Origin: Wenjunlia tyrosinilytica
GTDB taxonomy: Bacteria; Actinomycetota; Actinomycetes; Streptomycetales; Streptomycetaceae
Reading direction: 5' to 3'
Assembly: GCF_014646055.1 (NCBI RefSeq)
Contig: NZ_BMMS01000012.1
Coordinates: 62,001 to 126,000 of the forward strand
Length of the DNA stretch: 64,000 nt
Positions 24,950-33,077 of the stretch are shown here, piece by piece (the stretch's first letter is position 1; each line of letters starts with the position of its first letter). A program made the position numbers and the translations under genes. A model generated the notes under the pieces. That model searched no databases. It was not told where the DNA came from and saw only the letters and a list, made by a program, of their open reading frames with translations.

Positions 24950-25711
24950 TCAGACCGCTTCCCGCAGCCACGTCCTGGCGCGCTCGTCCAACTCCAGCGC
25001 CGAGCGGGCACCGCGCGAACGGAACGGTGCCAGGTCCGAGCGCATGGACTGGACCGACTTTCGGGCGCGGGCCGAGCGGATGCCGGTCATCGTGTCCAGC
25101 GCCTTGCCCCAGGTGACGCACGCCGCCTCGATCTGCCCTTGCTTCAGCTGGGCGCGGCCCTCGGCTGCGGCCGACAGCGCGGCAATCCGCTGGTGTGCCG
25201 TCGAGCCGTACCTCTTCCGAGCACCCGCGTAATGCGCCTCGGCAGCTGCGTGGTCGCCGACTCGGGCGTAGATCTTCGCCGTGTGCGAATCGACCGTGGC
25301 GGACGGCGCTCCCCACAAAGAGGCCCACCCCGTCATCTCGCCGATCTCCCCCCGCGCCACCATGTCCCGGACAGCCTCCACCTCGGCGGCTCCGATGACG
25401 CCGCCTCTCACGGCGTGCTCGGTGCGGCCCTGGATCTCGCCTGCTACGCCTAGAGGCAGGGCGGCGCCGGCCACGGAGTATGCGGCTGTGGTCAAGAGGG
25501 TTCGTCGCTCGATGTCAGCTCTCCCAATCCGCCCCAGCGTCTCCACTGGATCGCCTTCGACGGTAAGCCCCAAGTCGGCCTGGTCGAAATGGTCGTCGGC
25601 TGGGGCGAGCCCCCGAGCACCATGGCGTAGCACAGCTGTCGAGGAGTGGCGCGCTACAAATCCCAGTCCATGCCCAGGGTCGTGGTCCGTTGCGGCCTCG
25701 GAGGCAGCCAA
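24950..25711 (-). pseudogene. 5'-truncated XRE-TPR-type regulator
   Basis: The open frame encodes the central and C-terminal part of a Streptomyces TPR regulator: ADIERRTLLTTAAYSVAGAA, then AEVEAVRDMVARGEIGEM, TPR-like helices (DHAAAEAHYAGARKRYG) and the typical end ELDERARTWLREAV. The DNA-binding N-terminal domain is absent. The first ~20 codons of the frame overlap the end of the neighbouring phosphotransferase remnant and are not homologous sequence. The TPR part also looks shorter than usual. It is one of three regulator copies in this 6-kb region. Confidence 0.7.
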
Positions 25712-26542
25712 CGCGGTACTGGGCCTGCTGACGCCAGGCGCGGTGAGTGGATGCGTGTTGTGCGGCGTAGGTGGTCATCCGCAGCTCCCGGGCGGCACGC
25801 ATGGTGGTGTACCCGGGCCACTCCAGCACATCGAGGCCGTATGCGTCGCAGAACTCCTTGTACTCCTGCGCCGACACCGACCCGGTGCTGGTGAACTTCA
25901 CCGCGTGGATACGAGGTCCCATTCGGGTTGCCCTTGCGAGCAACGCTCGAGGTCCATCAAGAGGGTCTTGCCACTGTCGAACACGCGAGCGACGTTGCCC
26001 GCCCAGGCGTCGCCGTGGACCACGCACTCCGGAAGCCCGGCGGGCAGGTCCTGCCATGCGGCTTGGAGGTCGCGGAGGAAGTCTCGCAGCCAATCGCGGT
26101 CGTTCTCAGTGAGTGTGTCGGCGACATCGATACGTTGACTGACTCTGGTGAAGGGGTCGAGACGGCCCACCGGGAAAGGCGGCGGGGGCAGAGCATGGAG
26201 CTGCCGCAGCAGGGCGGCGACGTCCAGCACCGAGCCGTGCTCGTGCGGCGGCAGTTCCTCCCAGAAGGAGACCGGTCGGCAGCATGCGACGACCATGGCC
26301 CGCACCCCTGGGTGGGGCCGCACGACGGGAAGGCCCATGTCCGCCAGCCATCGCGCAAGGCGCAGCTCGCGCTCCGTCTCGGCGCGTTGTCCGGCTTTGG
26401 CGACGCGGGCGACGACGCCTCCGGGCAGGCGCCAAATGGCTTTCTCCGCCAGACGTATGGGCTCTGCGCCACTGGCGGACAATCCGAGGGCCGCGCAGGC
26501 CGCCGCCAGAGCGATGCGGGTGTCCTCGCTCTGACTGCTCAC
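25659..26542 (-). pseudogene. Phosphotransferase (APH-like) gene with a frameshift
   Basis: GTG 26542 begins MSSQSEDTRIALAAACAALG and reads through an APH/choline-kinase-like fold with the catalytic loop CVVHGDAWAGNVAR and the metal-binding DLERCSQGQPEWD. At about 25905-25915 the frame ends in TGA. The expected continuation (VKFTSTGSVSAQEYKEFCDAY ... CLRGRNGPRPWAWT) follows in another frame, so one base appears lost from an ACGGCGGTG-like site. The start overlaps the stop of the upstream regulator remnant as GTGA, the same coupling as in the intact pair at 28915-28918. It may be a true pseudogene or a single-base sequencing error. Confidence 0.8.
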
Positions 26543-27255
26543 GCAGGCACGGTAGCGGCGATACGTTCACGCAGTGACACTGCGTTCGAATTCTTGGGAT
26601 GCTTGGCCGCGAGGCGACCCAGCTCGCGCACGTCGTCCGCCGCTCGTCGGGAGTGCATGTGTCCGACCTCCGACAGCGCTCGGTGTCCGATCTCAGCCGC
26701 CTCGTTCGGATCGCCGGTGGCCATGGTCAGTGATGCGAGCTTCGTACGGCTGATCGCGCGAGATCGCGCGTAGTGGTCGTCGTGCCCTTCCACCGCGGTG
26801 TTGAGACGGCGGGCCGCGCGAGCCGGATCGTGGCCCAGAACGGCTGGGTCGTACAGCGCGTGGCCGGTGTCGCCATTGTGCTGCGCCATGTCGTAGTAGG
26901 CCATCCACGGAGCGTCTTCCCCGGGACGAGCGTGAGCGAAGGCGTCATCGGCTTCGCCGACCGCGCACAGCGTCTGATGGACGTGCCCCATCTTCGCGAA
27001 CGCGCGGGCGCGCGCCGTGTGCAGCATCGCTCGTTCAGTGGCCGTGAGGCGGTCGGATCGCGCAAGCCCCAGCTCTGCGAATGTCAGCCCCTCGTCGGGC
27101 TCGCCGATCCAGATGGCTTGGCGAGCGAGGAGCGAGTACGACTTGGCCCGTAGGTGCCACTCCTTCGCCTCTTCGGCGCAGACGGCCGCGAAGCGGAAGG
27201 TCTGTCGCGCGTCGGCGTGCGCGCACGCATCGAAGTGGCTCGCACCGACCACCAT
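26539..27255 (-). pseudogene. 5'-truncated XRE-TPR-type regulator, second copy
   Basis: The C-terminal half of a Streptomyces HTH-TPR regulator: VVGASHFDACAHADARQTFRF, EEAKEWHLRAKSYSLLARQA, ERAMLHTARARAFAKMG and the terminal LRERIAATVPA. In-frame similarity continues about 20 codons upstream of the first ATG (GGLRSALFVAVARLG) before a stop, so the ATG at 27255 is not a real start. The HTH half is lost, and 27256-27550 shows no intact gene. It is followed with GTGA overlap by the frameshifted phosphotransferase. Confidence 0.75.
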
Positions 27256-27550
27256 GCCGAGGCGGGCGACCGCGACGAAGAGCGCGGAGCGGAGGCCGCC
27301 GTGTCGGTCCTGCCCAGATCAGCGCGGCACTTGGCCTGGAGAAGGTCCTCGGCCCACAGCATGGCCGTGGTCGCTGTCTGCCTCACGATGCCGTCGCCAC
27401 CGGCGAAAAGGCACTGGATCGGATCCAAGACGTATCTTCTCGCCCACGTGAGCGCGCAGGCGATTCTGAGCCCGCTCCGAACGATCGCCGAGCCGATGGA
27501 CGCGCAGCGGGCGATCGATCGACGTCGAGAGCGGGTGATCCGGGACAGCC

Positions 27551-27935
27551 TCACGCCCCCTGCGCCAACGAAGGAGCGGTAATCCACGATCGCACCGGGC
27601 CGACGCCGGGTCGGACGTGGCCGGGACCCAGGCGTGTTAGCTCCTCGGCGGTCAGCAGGCACACCCGCTGCGGGCTCACCCCGCGCTCGGCCGCGACCGT
27701 GGAACGCCGTGCCGGTCGAGGCGGGTCCCGACGGACCGTCCAGCGAGCTGCGTGAGATTCCGCCCAGGAGTCTCCACGGCGGAAATGCTCGGCCCACCTC
27801 GTCGCACAGGCGCAGTTGCGCCTCGCTGTCCCGTACGCCCAGGGAGTACTGGTTCTGCACGTCGGCGAGCCGGTCGCCGAGGACGGTGCAGGCCCGGTGG
27901 ATCTGCTCGACGCTCACATTCGAGATCCCCGCCCT
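27551..27935 (-). pseudogene. Aldo/keto reductase remnant
   Basis: Minus-strand sequence encodes ISNVSVEQIHRACTVLGDRL, DVQNQYSLGVRDSEAQLRLC and LGGISRSSLDGPSGP, which is the second half of an aldo/keto reductase barrel. After that the frame breaks. Sequence continues in another frame as AAERGVSPQRVC joined directly to LTAEELTRLG, so an internal segment is also missing, and the remnant ends at a TGA near 27551. The N-terminal half with the catalytic Tyr and Asp is absent. It is clearly non-functional. Confidence 0.8.
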
Positions 27936-27976
27936 CCTTACAGGCTGAAGCCCCGTCCGCGGCCCGACGCGCAGGC

Positions 27977-28918
27977 CTACAGGATGCTCCACGCCAGGTC
28001 TCCTTCCGACTCCCGCAGGCCTGCGATCCGGCGGCGTACCTCGGCGATCGTTCCCGGCGCGTGGTGGGCCTTGCGGGCGTTCGTAGTGATCATGCGCAGC
28101 TCTCGGATGTCGCGGAGCACCGGGTACCCGGACCATGCGGTCACGTCGAAGCCGTAGGTGTCGGCGAAGGACGCGTAGTGCGGTTGGCCGTAGCCGAACC
28201 GGCGGCAGTGGACCTCGACCGTGGTCAGGTCCCACTCCGGCTGCCCATAAGCGATCGTGTCCCAGTCGCACAGGACGGTCCGGTTGCGGTCGCGCAGGGC
28301 GTTGCGGTGCTGCGGGTCGCCTTGGATCACCGCTTCGGGCAGGACGAAGGCGACGCCGCTCAGGGCATGCTCCAACTGGTCGGCTACGCGGGCGAGAAAG
28401 GCGAGGTCGGCGTCGGGAAGCGTGCGGGTCGCGGCAAGGGAGGTGCGAATGGCCGCGATGTTGTCCAGGCGCGGCAGCGGAACCGGGGCCGGGGGCAGCC
28501 GGTGCAGCGCTTTGAGGGGCTCGGCGAGATCGGCGGCGGTGATGGAGGCGGCCGTTGGAGGCAGGTAAGTCCAGAAGGTCACCGCATGCCCGTTGACGAC
28601 CATGGGCTGCTCAGGGCCCGTGTGGAGCGGCACCGTGGGGAAGCCCTGGCTCATCAGCCAGCGTACGAACGCAACCGTGTGCCCCACCTTCACCGGCGGC
28701 GTGCCCTTTCGTGCGATCTTGACCACGACAGGTGCACGGCGCAGACGCACGACCGCGTTGGTGTGGCCGCGCAGGAGATCGCTTTCGCTGCTGTCGAGCC
28801 CCGCGACCGCGCAGGCCCGCTCCAGGACGTCGTACATCTCGGATTTCTCGAAGCCGCCGTGCAGCGGCGCCGGTGCAGTCATGGGCCAAGGCTGACCGAC
28901 CGGCGTCCCGAGTGTCAC
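27977..28918 (-). CDS. Phosphotransferase family protein (APH/choline-kinase-like)
   Basis: A protein of 313 aa (301 from ATG 28882) with a small-molecule kinase fold. It has a nucleotide-binding lobe with VVVKIARKG, the catalytic loop VIQGDPQHRNAL, and the metal-binding CDWDTIAYGQPEWDL. GTG 28918 overlaps the regulator stop as GTGA. The decayed pair at 26542 has the same overlap, so I favour this start although ATG 28882 is also possible. The substrate is unknown: such genes are often annotated aminoglycoside phosphotransferase, but nothing shows an antibiotic substrate. It is co-transcribed with the XRE-TPR regulator upstream. Confidence 0.85.
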   Translation of the reverse strand: MTLGTPVGQPWPMTAPAPLHGGFEKSEMYDVLERACAVAGLDSSESDLLRGHTNAVVRLRRAPVVVKIARKGTPPVKVGHTVAFVRWLMSQGFPTVPLHTGPEQPMVVNGHAVTFWTYLPPTAASITAADLAEPLKALHRLPPAPVPLPRLDNIAAIRTSLAATRTLPDADLAFLARVADQLEHALSGVAFVLPEAVIQGDPQHRNALRDRNRTVLCDWDTIAYGQPEWDLTTVEVHCRRFGYGQPHYASFADTYGFDVTAWSGYPVLRDIRELRMITTNARKAHHAPGTIAEVRRRIAGLRESEGDLAWSIL

Positions 28919-30324
28919 CTCCCTGCTGGCTGTTCCAGGACCTGTCCGAGCTCACGGGCCGCTCGGGCAGACCTCATCGCGGGTGGAAGGACACTGATGA
29001 CATGCCGCGCCCGCGCACCGAGGATCGGTGTGCGGTGCTGCTCGGGGACTTCCAGATAGGTGACTGCGGCCAGTTGGCACGCCTCGGTGAGGCTGCGGTC
29101 CTGGGCCAGGCAGATCGCCTCCTCCAGCCGGAGCAGGGCCGGGTCGATGCCGCCCTCGTCCGGATAGAGACCAAGCGCCTGCCGCTGGACCTGCCGGGCC
29201 TGGCGATTGCGACCGAGGTAGGTGTAGGTGCCGCTCAGGTAGAGCAGCAATCGGCGCTCGGGGAAGGCGAAGGCATCATCGTCGGCGCCCTGGTCACAGT
29301 GCTCGAAGTCCGACCGGGCGCGGTGAATGGCGTGCTCGGCTCCCTTGGCATCTCCCAGTCGTGCGAGAGCACGGGCCTCGGCGGCTGCGGCGAGCACGCT
29401 TGTCGCTGTTGGCCGGTTGCGGCAGATCAACCGGGCTTCCCGGGCCAGGGTGACTGCCGATTCCAGGAGCCCGTAGTAGTAAGGCAGCATCGCCGCCTGA
29501 GCTCGAACACGAGCGCGCAGCTCGACGTTTCCGCTGTCGTCGGCGGCGGTCGTGGCGGTGGCGTACCACGCGCGGGACTGCCGCAGCTTGCCCAGTTTCA
29601 TCAACGCGTCGGCCACCAAGGTGGCCAGGAGCGCCGTCATCTCCGACAGCCTCGTCTGGACGGCCGCCGGCTGACGCTCCGTCGCGAGCGCGTGGACCTC
29701 CTCCATCTCCGACAAGAGCAGGCTCAGCATCGGTATGGGCGCGGTGAAGATGTACTGGTGGCGGAGCCACAGCATCCGTTCGTCCAGCAGATCGAGTTGG
29801 GCTTGGGTGACGGTGGCCCGAGCCAGCGTGCGGTCGACGCTGCGGCGCGCGTCCTCCACCAACCGGTCGAGCGGACCGGTGGTCACGTCCATCTCCGCGC
29901 GGAACGGCGCAAGGCCCTGTAAGAAGTGCGGAGCCGCATGATCGCCCTGGTCCACGACCGGGACAGTCTCTGGTGGCTGTTCGTGGTAATCACCGGCCAG
30001 ACCCAGCCCCTGAGCGTTGGTGCGGTACAGCCGGCACAGCAGGTCGATGGTCTGGATGCGAGGACTGCGTTTCGGATCGGTCTCCCACAGACGCAGTTGG
30101 TCCTCATCCAGCCTTGCGGCACCCGAAACGTTCTGGGCCAGGACTCGGTACTGGTCCACGGCGCCACGTAGCGTCCAGCCCCGGGCCAGGCGATGTGCCC
30201 GCAGTCTGCTGACTCCGCAACATCGGATGATCGACGCAACGGTCTCCTGGTGCTCCCATCCCTCTGCGGCCGCATGCTCTCGTATCCGCCCTGCACAAGA
30301 GGGGCGATGCTGGTGACCTGCCAC
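28915..30324 (-). CDS. XRE-TPR transcriptional regulator
   Basis: A 469-residue regulator. The N-terminal third holds a Streptomyces-type HTH (ARGWTLRGAVDQYRVLAQ ... LRLWETDPKRSPRIQTIDLL, about residues 45-100). The remainder is a helical TPR array (for example AWYATATTAADDSGNVELRA, AVTLAREARLICRNRP). GTG 30324 is chosen because GAGGAGG lies 5 nt upstream. It is followed with a 4-bp overlap by a phosphotransferase. Two degraded copies of this gene pair lie downstream, so it appears to be the surviving member of a tandem family. The divergent 298-bp gap to the gene at 30623 has no gene and probably holds both promoters. Confidence 0.85.
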   Translation of the reverse strand: MAGHQHRPSCAGRIREHAAAEGWEHQETVASIIRCCGVSRLRAHRLARGWTLRGAVDQYRVLAQNVSGAARLDEDQLRLWETDPKRSPRIQTIDLLCRLYRTNAQGLGLAGDYHEQPPETVPVVDQGDHAAPHFLQGLAPFRAEMDVTTGPLDRLVEDARRSVDRTLARATVTQAQLDLLDERMLWLRHQYIFTAPIPMLSLLLSEMEEVHALATERQPAAVQTRLSEMTALLATLVADALMKLGKLRQSRAWYATATTAADDSGNVELRARVRAQAAMLPYYYGLLESAVTLAREARLICRNRPTATSVLAAAAEARALARLGDAKGAEHAIHRARSDFEHCDQGADDDAFAFPERRLLLYLSGTYTYLGRNRQARQVQRQALGLYPDEGGIDPALLRLEEAICLAQDRSLTEACQLAAVTYLEVPEQHRTPILGARARHVISVLPPAMRSARAARELGQVLEQPAGR

Positions 30325-30622
30325 GTTCACCTCCTCGATGACCCTTGGAAGCCCAGGGTAATGATCCGGGCGACAGTCAGTAACGACAGCCCGTGACCTT
30401 TCACTGGATCTGGGGCTGTTTCCGTCGATCCACACGGCTGTGGCCGATTCCGCGTCTTTTCCAGGTTGTTCCGCCGGGTCGGCTCGTCGAACCTGGGCGT
30501 CGCAAGTTCAGCGAGGAAGCGCCCCCTCACCGCCGTCCGAAGGCGGCTGTGTCAACCGAAGCGCGTCCGACCGACCCGGCACGGCACGCAGATACCGCCC
30601 GGCGTACAGGAAAGGAACATGG

Positions 30623-31282
30623 ATGACCCCCGACCCAGCGCAGGACTGCGTGCTCGCTGTCCCGCCCGCAAACACGGCATCGGACGAGGCGGCTCCCGCA
30701 CATCGGCCCGGGAAGGCCAATCCGGCCGCGGTCATGTCCTTCATCCTCCACGACCCTGCAACGGTCTCCGCATCCCTTGAAATCCGCAGCGATGCCCGAG
30801 CCGCCGGTCGGGCACGCAGGTTCGCAGTGGAGAAGCTCGGCGAGTGGGGATGCGCCGAAATCGAGTACTCGGCCGAGCTCATCTGCAGCGAGTTGGCCAC
30901 CAACGCCGTCGTGCACGGCCGCACCGGACCGCGTGAGGAGGACGAGAGGATCTGCCTCGTCCTGACTCTGCGGCCGGGCGCTGGGCTCCTGATCCAGGTG
31001 GCGGACAACTCCAGCGCCTTGCCCTTACCCCGCGTCACCGGGCCAGAAGCCGTATCCGGCCGCGGGCTTCGACTGGTGGCCGAACTGGCCGATGCGTGGG
31101 CCTCATGGCCGAACAGCGGCGGGAGCGGAAAGAGGGTGTGGGTCTACCTTCGCTTGTCGGCGGTCCGGAACGGTGCCCTTCACCACCCGCTCCGGCCGGT
31201 GACGGAAGGCCAGCGGACGGCCCGAGCGGGCGCCGCGCACAACGAGCACAGTCATCACCGTGGGAGGAATCGTGATCACTGA
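30623..31282 (+). CDS. ATP-binding regulatory protein (anti-sigma/HATPase_c_2-like)
   Basis: A 219-residue cytoplasmic protein with a GHKL ATPase fold: the N-box SAELICSELATNAVVHGR, then VLTLRPGAGLLIQVADNS and SGRGLRLVAELADAW, typical of the serine/threonine-kinase-like anti-sigma family abundant in Streptomyces. It has no histidine kinase partner domain. ATG 30623 is preceded by AAAGGAA. The last codons overlap the next gene by 11 bp. The standard genus arrangement is ATPase, HTH protein and often a DUF397 peptide, acting in development or metabolism. The DUF397 member is absent here. Confidence 0.87.
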   Translation: MTPDPAQDCVLAVPPANTASDEAAPAHRPGKANPAAVMSFILHDPATVSASLEIRSDARAAGRARRFAVEKLGEWGCAEIEYSAELICSELATNAVVHGRTGPREEDERICLVLTLRPGAGLLIQVADNSSALPLPRVTGPEAVSGRGLRLVAELADAWASWPNSGGSGKRVWVYLRLSAVRNGALHHPLRPVTEGQRTARAGAAHNEHSHHRGRNRDH

Positions 31283-31667
31283 AGACCTGACGCAGCCCTC
31301 CGAAGCTCTGAGGTACTTCGGTCAGGTGGCCCGGCACTTCCGCAGACGCGCACGACTCACCCACACGGAGTTGGGAGAGAAGCTGCGCTACGCCAGTGCG
31401 CTGGTCGGCCATGTGGAGACCGCCACCCGCATTGCCACGGACGAGTACACGCTGCGGCTCGAGGACGTGCTGGACGCGAACGGGCTCCTGGCAGCGGCGC
31501 TGCCCATGCTGGAAGCGGAACGGCGCAGAGCCGAGTCGAGGCCGGTGCACGTCTTCGTCGTCGAGGGGTCGGTGGAGAAAATGCCGGAGCCGATGGCGGC
31601 GACACTGCTCAGGCTGTTGGCGAAGGGCGCGAACGCCGCCCCGACCGACCGCCGGGCGGACGGGTAG
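31272..31667 (+). CDS. Short XRE-family DNA-binding protein
   Basis: A 131-residue protein. It begins ITEDLTQPSEALRYFGQV and has an XRE helix-turn-helix (RRRARLTHTELGEKLRYASALVGHVE, about residues 25-52). The usual partner of the ATPase gene carries a further ~200-residue C-terminal ligand-like domain (DUF5753); here the protein stops after a short helical tail, so it is truncated or a minimal version. GTG 31272 follows GGGAGGA closely; GTG 31260 would also be in frame. It is coupled to the upstream ATPase gene. Confidence 0.78.
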   Translation: MITEDLTQPSEALRYFGQVARHFRRRARLTHTELGEKLRYASALVGHVETATRIATDEYTLRLEDVLDANGLLAAALPMLEAERRRAESRPVHVFVVEGSVEKMPEPMAATLLRLLAKGANAAPTDRRADG

Positions 31668-31726
31668 CACCCCCGGAACCGCCTCGGCGGCGAACAGACG
31701 GCGGCCCTTCAGCTATTCATATGGCC

Positions 31727-32743
31727 TCAGACCGCCTGCGGTTCGAACGTCGGCTCCTTGGGACGTCCCGGCGCCCCCTGACCGAGCACGGATGTGGCCA
31801 CCTGCCGCAGCTCCTCCAGGCCCGAGTCCTCGTCCATCACCGTGTTCAGGCACACCGGCAGGGGCTCCCCTCCTCTGGGCAGGCGCCGCACCAGCTGGGT
31901 GAGATACGGGCGGGGACCGATCTCGACGACATGCGTGTAGCCGTCGCACAGCAGTGCCTCGATCGCCTCGCCGAAGCGCACGGCGGCGCTGACGTGCTCG
32001 GTCCAGTAGGGCCCGTCCAGAGGTTCCCCGCCGAGACGGCGGCCGAGCATCGTGGAGTAGAACGGAATCCGGGGCACCCTTCCGTGCGACCGGATCGCCA
32101 CCCGCGCGAACCGGGTGATCATCGGGTACATCAGCGGGGAGTGGAAGCCGTGCGACACCCGGACGGGCACGGTGGTGACGCCCCGCTCCTTCAGCACACC
32201 GCCGATACGGTCCAGCGCGAGCAGATCGCCGGACAGGACGGTCTCGCGGGGGCCGTTGTCCGCCCCGATGCCCACCGTGGGTTCGGAGTCGACGAGACGC
32301 TGGACCTCGGAGCGCCCGGCGCGGACGGTGAGCATGCCGCCGCCGTCCGGCAGCGACTGCATGAACGCTCCCCGGACCGCCACCAGGCGGGCGGCGTCGT
32401 GCAGGGTCAGCGCGCCCGAGACGCAACCGGCGGCGAACTCGCCGATGCTGTAGCCGAGGACCGCGGCCGGCCGGACCCCCAGTTCCTGGAGCGTCTTGGC
32501 CAGCGCGTACTGCACGGCGAACAGGCCCGGCTGGGTGAAGCCGGTCCAGTCGACCCGCTCGTCGCCGGCCAGCAGAAGCTCCGCCATGTCCTCGCGGGTG
32601 TAGGGCAAGAGCGCCTGCGCGGCCTCGTCCAGGTGCATCCGGTACACCGGCGACTGCCGGTACAGCTTCATGGTCATAGCCGGGTACTGGGCCCCCTGTC
32701 CGGTGAACAGGTAGGCGACACGGGCTCCGCGCGCGGCGCTCAT
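31727..32743 (-). CDS. Discrete ACP S-malonyltransferase (acyltransferase)
   Basis: A 338-residue FabD/AT-type acyltransferase that loads an acyl unit from CoA onto an acyl carrier protein. The N-terminal FTGQGAQYPAM, the nucleophile elbow GYSIGE with Ser99, and His201 in VSHGFHSP fit the catalytic pair. The GFHS sequence is of the malonyl-selective HAFH type. The elbow has Tyr where most have His (GHSxGE). It is the last gene of a five-gene operon, and its ATG overlaps the ACP stop as ATGA. It presumably charges the ACP at 32740-33033. Confidence 0.9.
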   Translation of the reverse strand: MSAARGARVAYLFTGQGAQYPAMTMKLYRQSPVYRMHLDEAAQALLPYTREDMAELLLAGDERVDWTGFTQPGLFAVQYALAKTLQELGVRPAAVLGYSIGEFAAGCVSGALTLHDAARLVAVRGAFMQSLPDGGGMLTVRAGRSEVQRLVDSEPTVGIGADNGPRETVLSGDLLALDRIGGVLKERGVTTVPVRVSHGFHSPLMYPMITRFARVAIRSHGRVPRIPFYSTMLGRRLGGEPLDGPYWTEHVSAAVRFGEAIEALLCDGYTHVVEIGPRPYLTQLVRRLPRGGEPLPVCLNTVMDEDSGLEELRQVATSVLGQGAPGRPKEPTFEPQAV

Positions 32744-33033
32744 TCCCCGCCTCCCGTCCCGGTCGCCGCGCGCTGGGCCGCCTGGGAGGCGACGAAGCGC
32801 GCGAGCCCGGCGATCGTGGGGTAGTCCCAGACCACGGTCGGTTCCAGGTAGAAGCCGTACTCGTCCTCGATGTCCCCGAAGAGGCTGAGCGCCGCCACCG
32901 AGTCCAGGCCGTACTCGGCGAACGGCACCCGGAGGTCGATCTCGTCCTCCGGCCGCCGCAGATACAGGCTCAAGCGGTTGATCAGCCAGTCACGGAACTC
33001 CGCTTCCGTGCGGGTGGGCTGAGGCACGGCCAT
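32740..33033 (-). CDS. Acyl carrier protein
   Basis: A 97-residue ACP with a phosphopantetheine site at Ser45 in EYGLDSVAALSL, four predicted helices, and acidic residues around the site. It begins MAVPQPTRTE with AAGGAG about 7 nt upstream. It lies between an acyl-CoA dehydrogenase-like gene and the acyltransferase, so the acyl chain is probably carried by this protein while being oxidised or activated by its neighbours. The C-terminal tail is Ala/Thr/Gly-rich. Confidence 0.93.
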   Translation of the reverse strand: MAVPQPTRTEAEFRDWLINRLSLYLRRPEDEIDLRVPFAEYGLDSVAALSLFGDIEDEYGFYLEPTVVWDYPTIAGLARFVASQAAQRAATGTGGGE

Positions 33034-33077
33034 GTGCGCTCCTTGGAGGGTCGGACGGCTTGGGGCGGGGACGGGGT

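Noticed and set aside
24826-25116. Plus-strand 96-codon ORF
   Set aside because: Antisense shadow of the regulator remnant; no supporting feature.
22393-31700. Integrated mobile element at tRNA-Lys
   Set aside because: The region holds decayed genes, but I find no integrase, excisionase, replication gene or duplicated tRNA end, so an integrated element is not supported.
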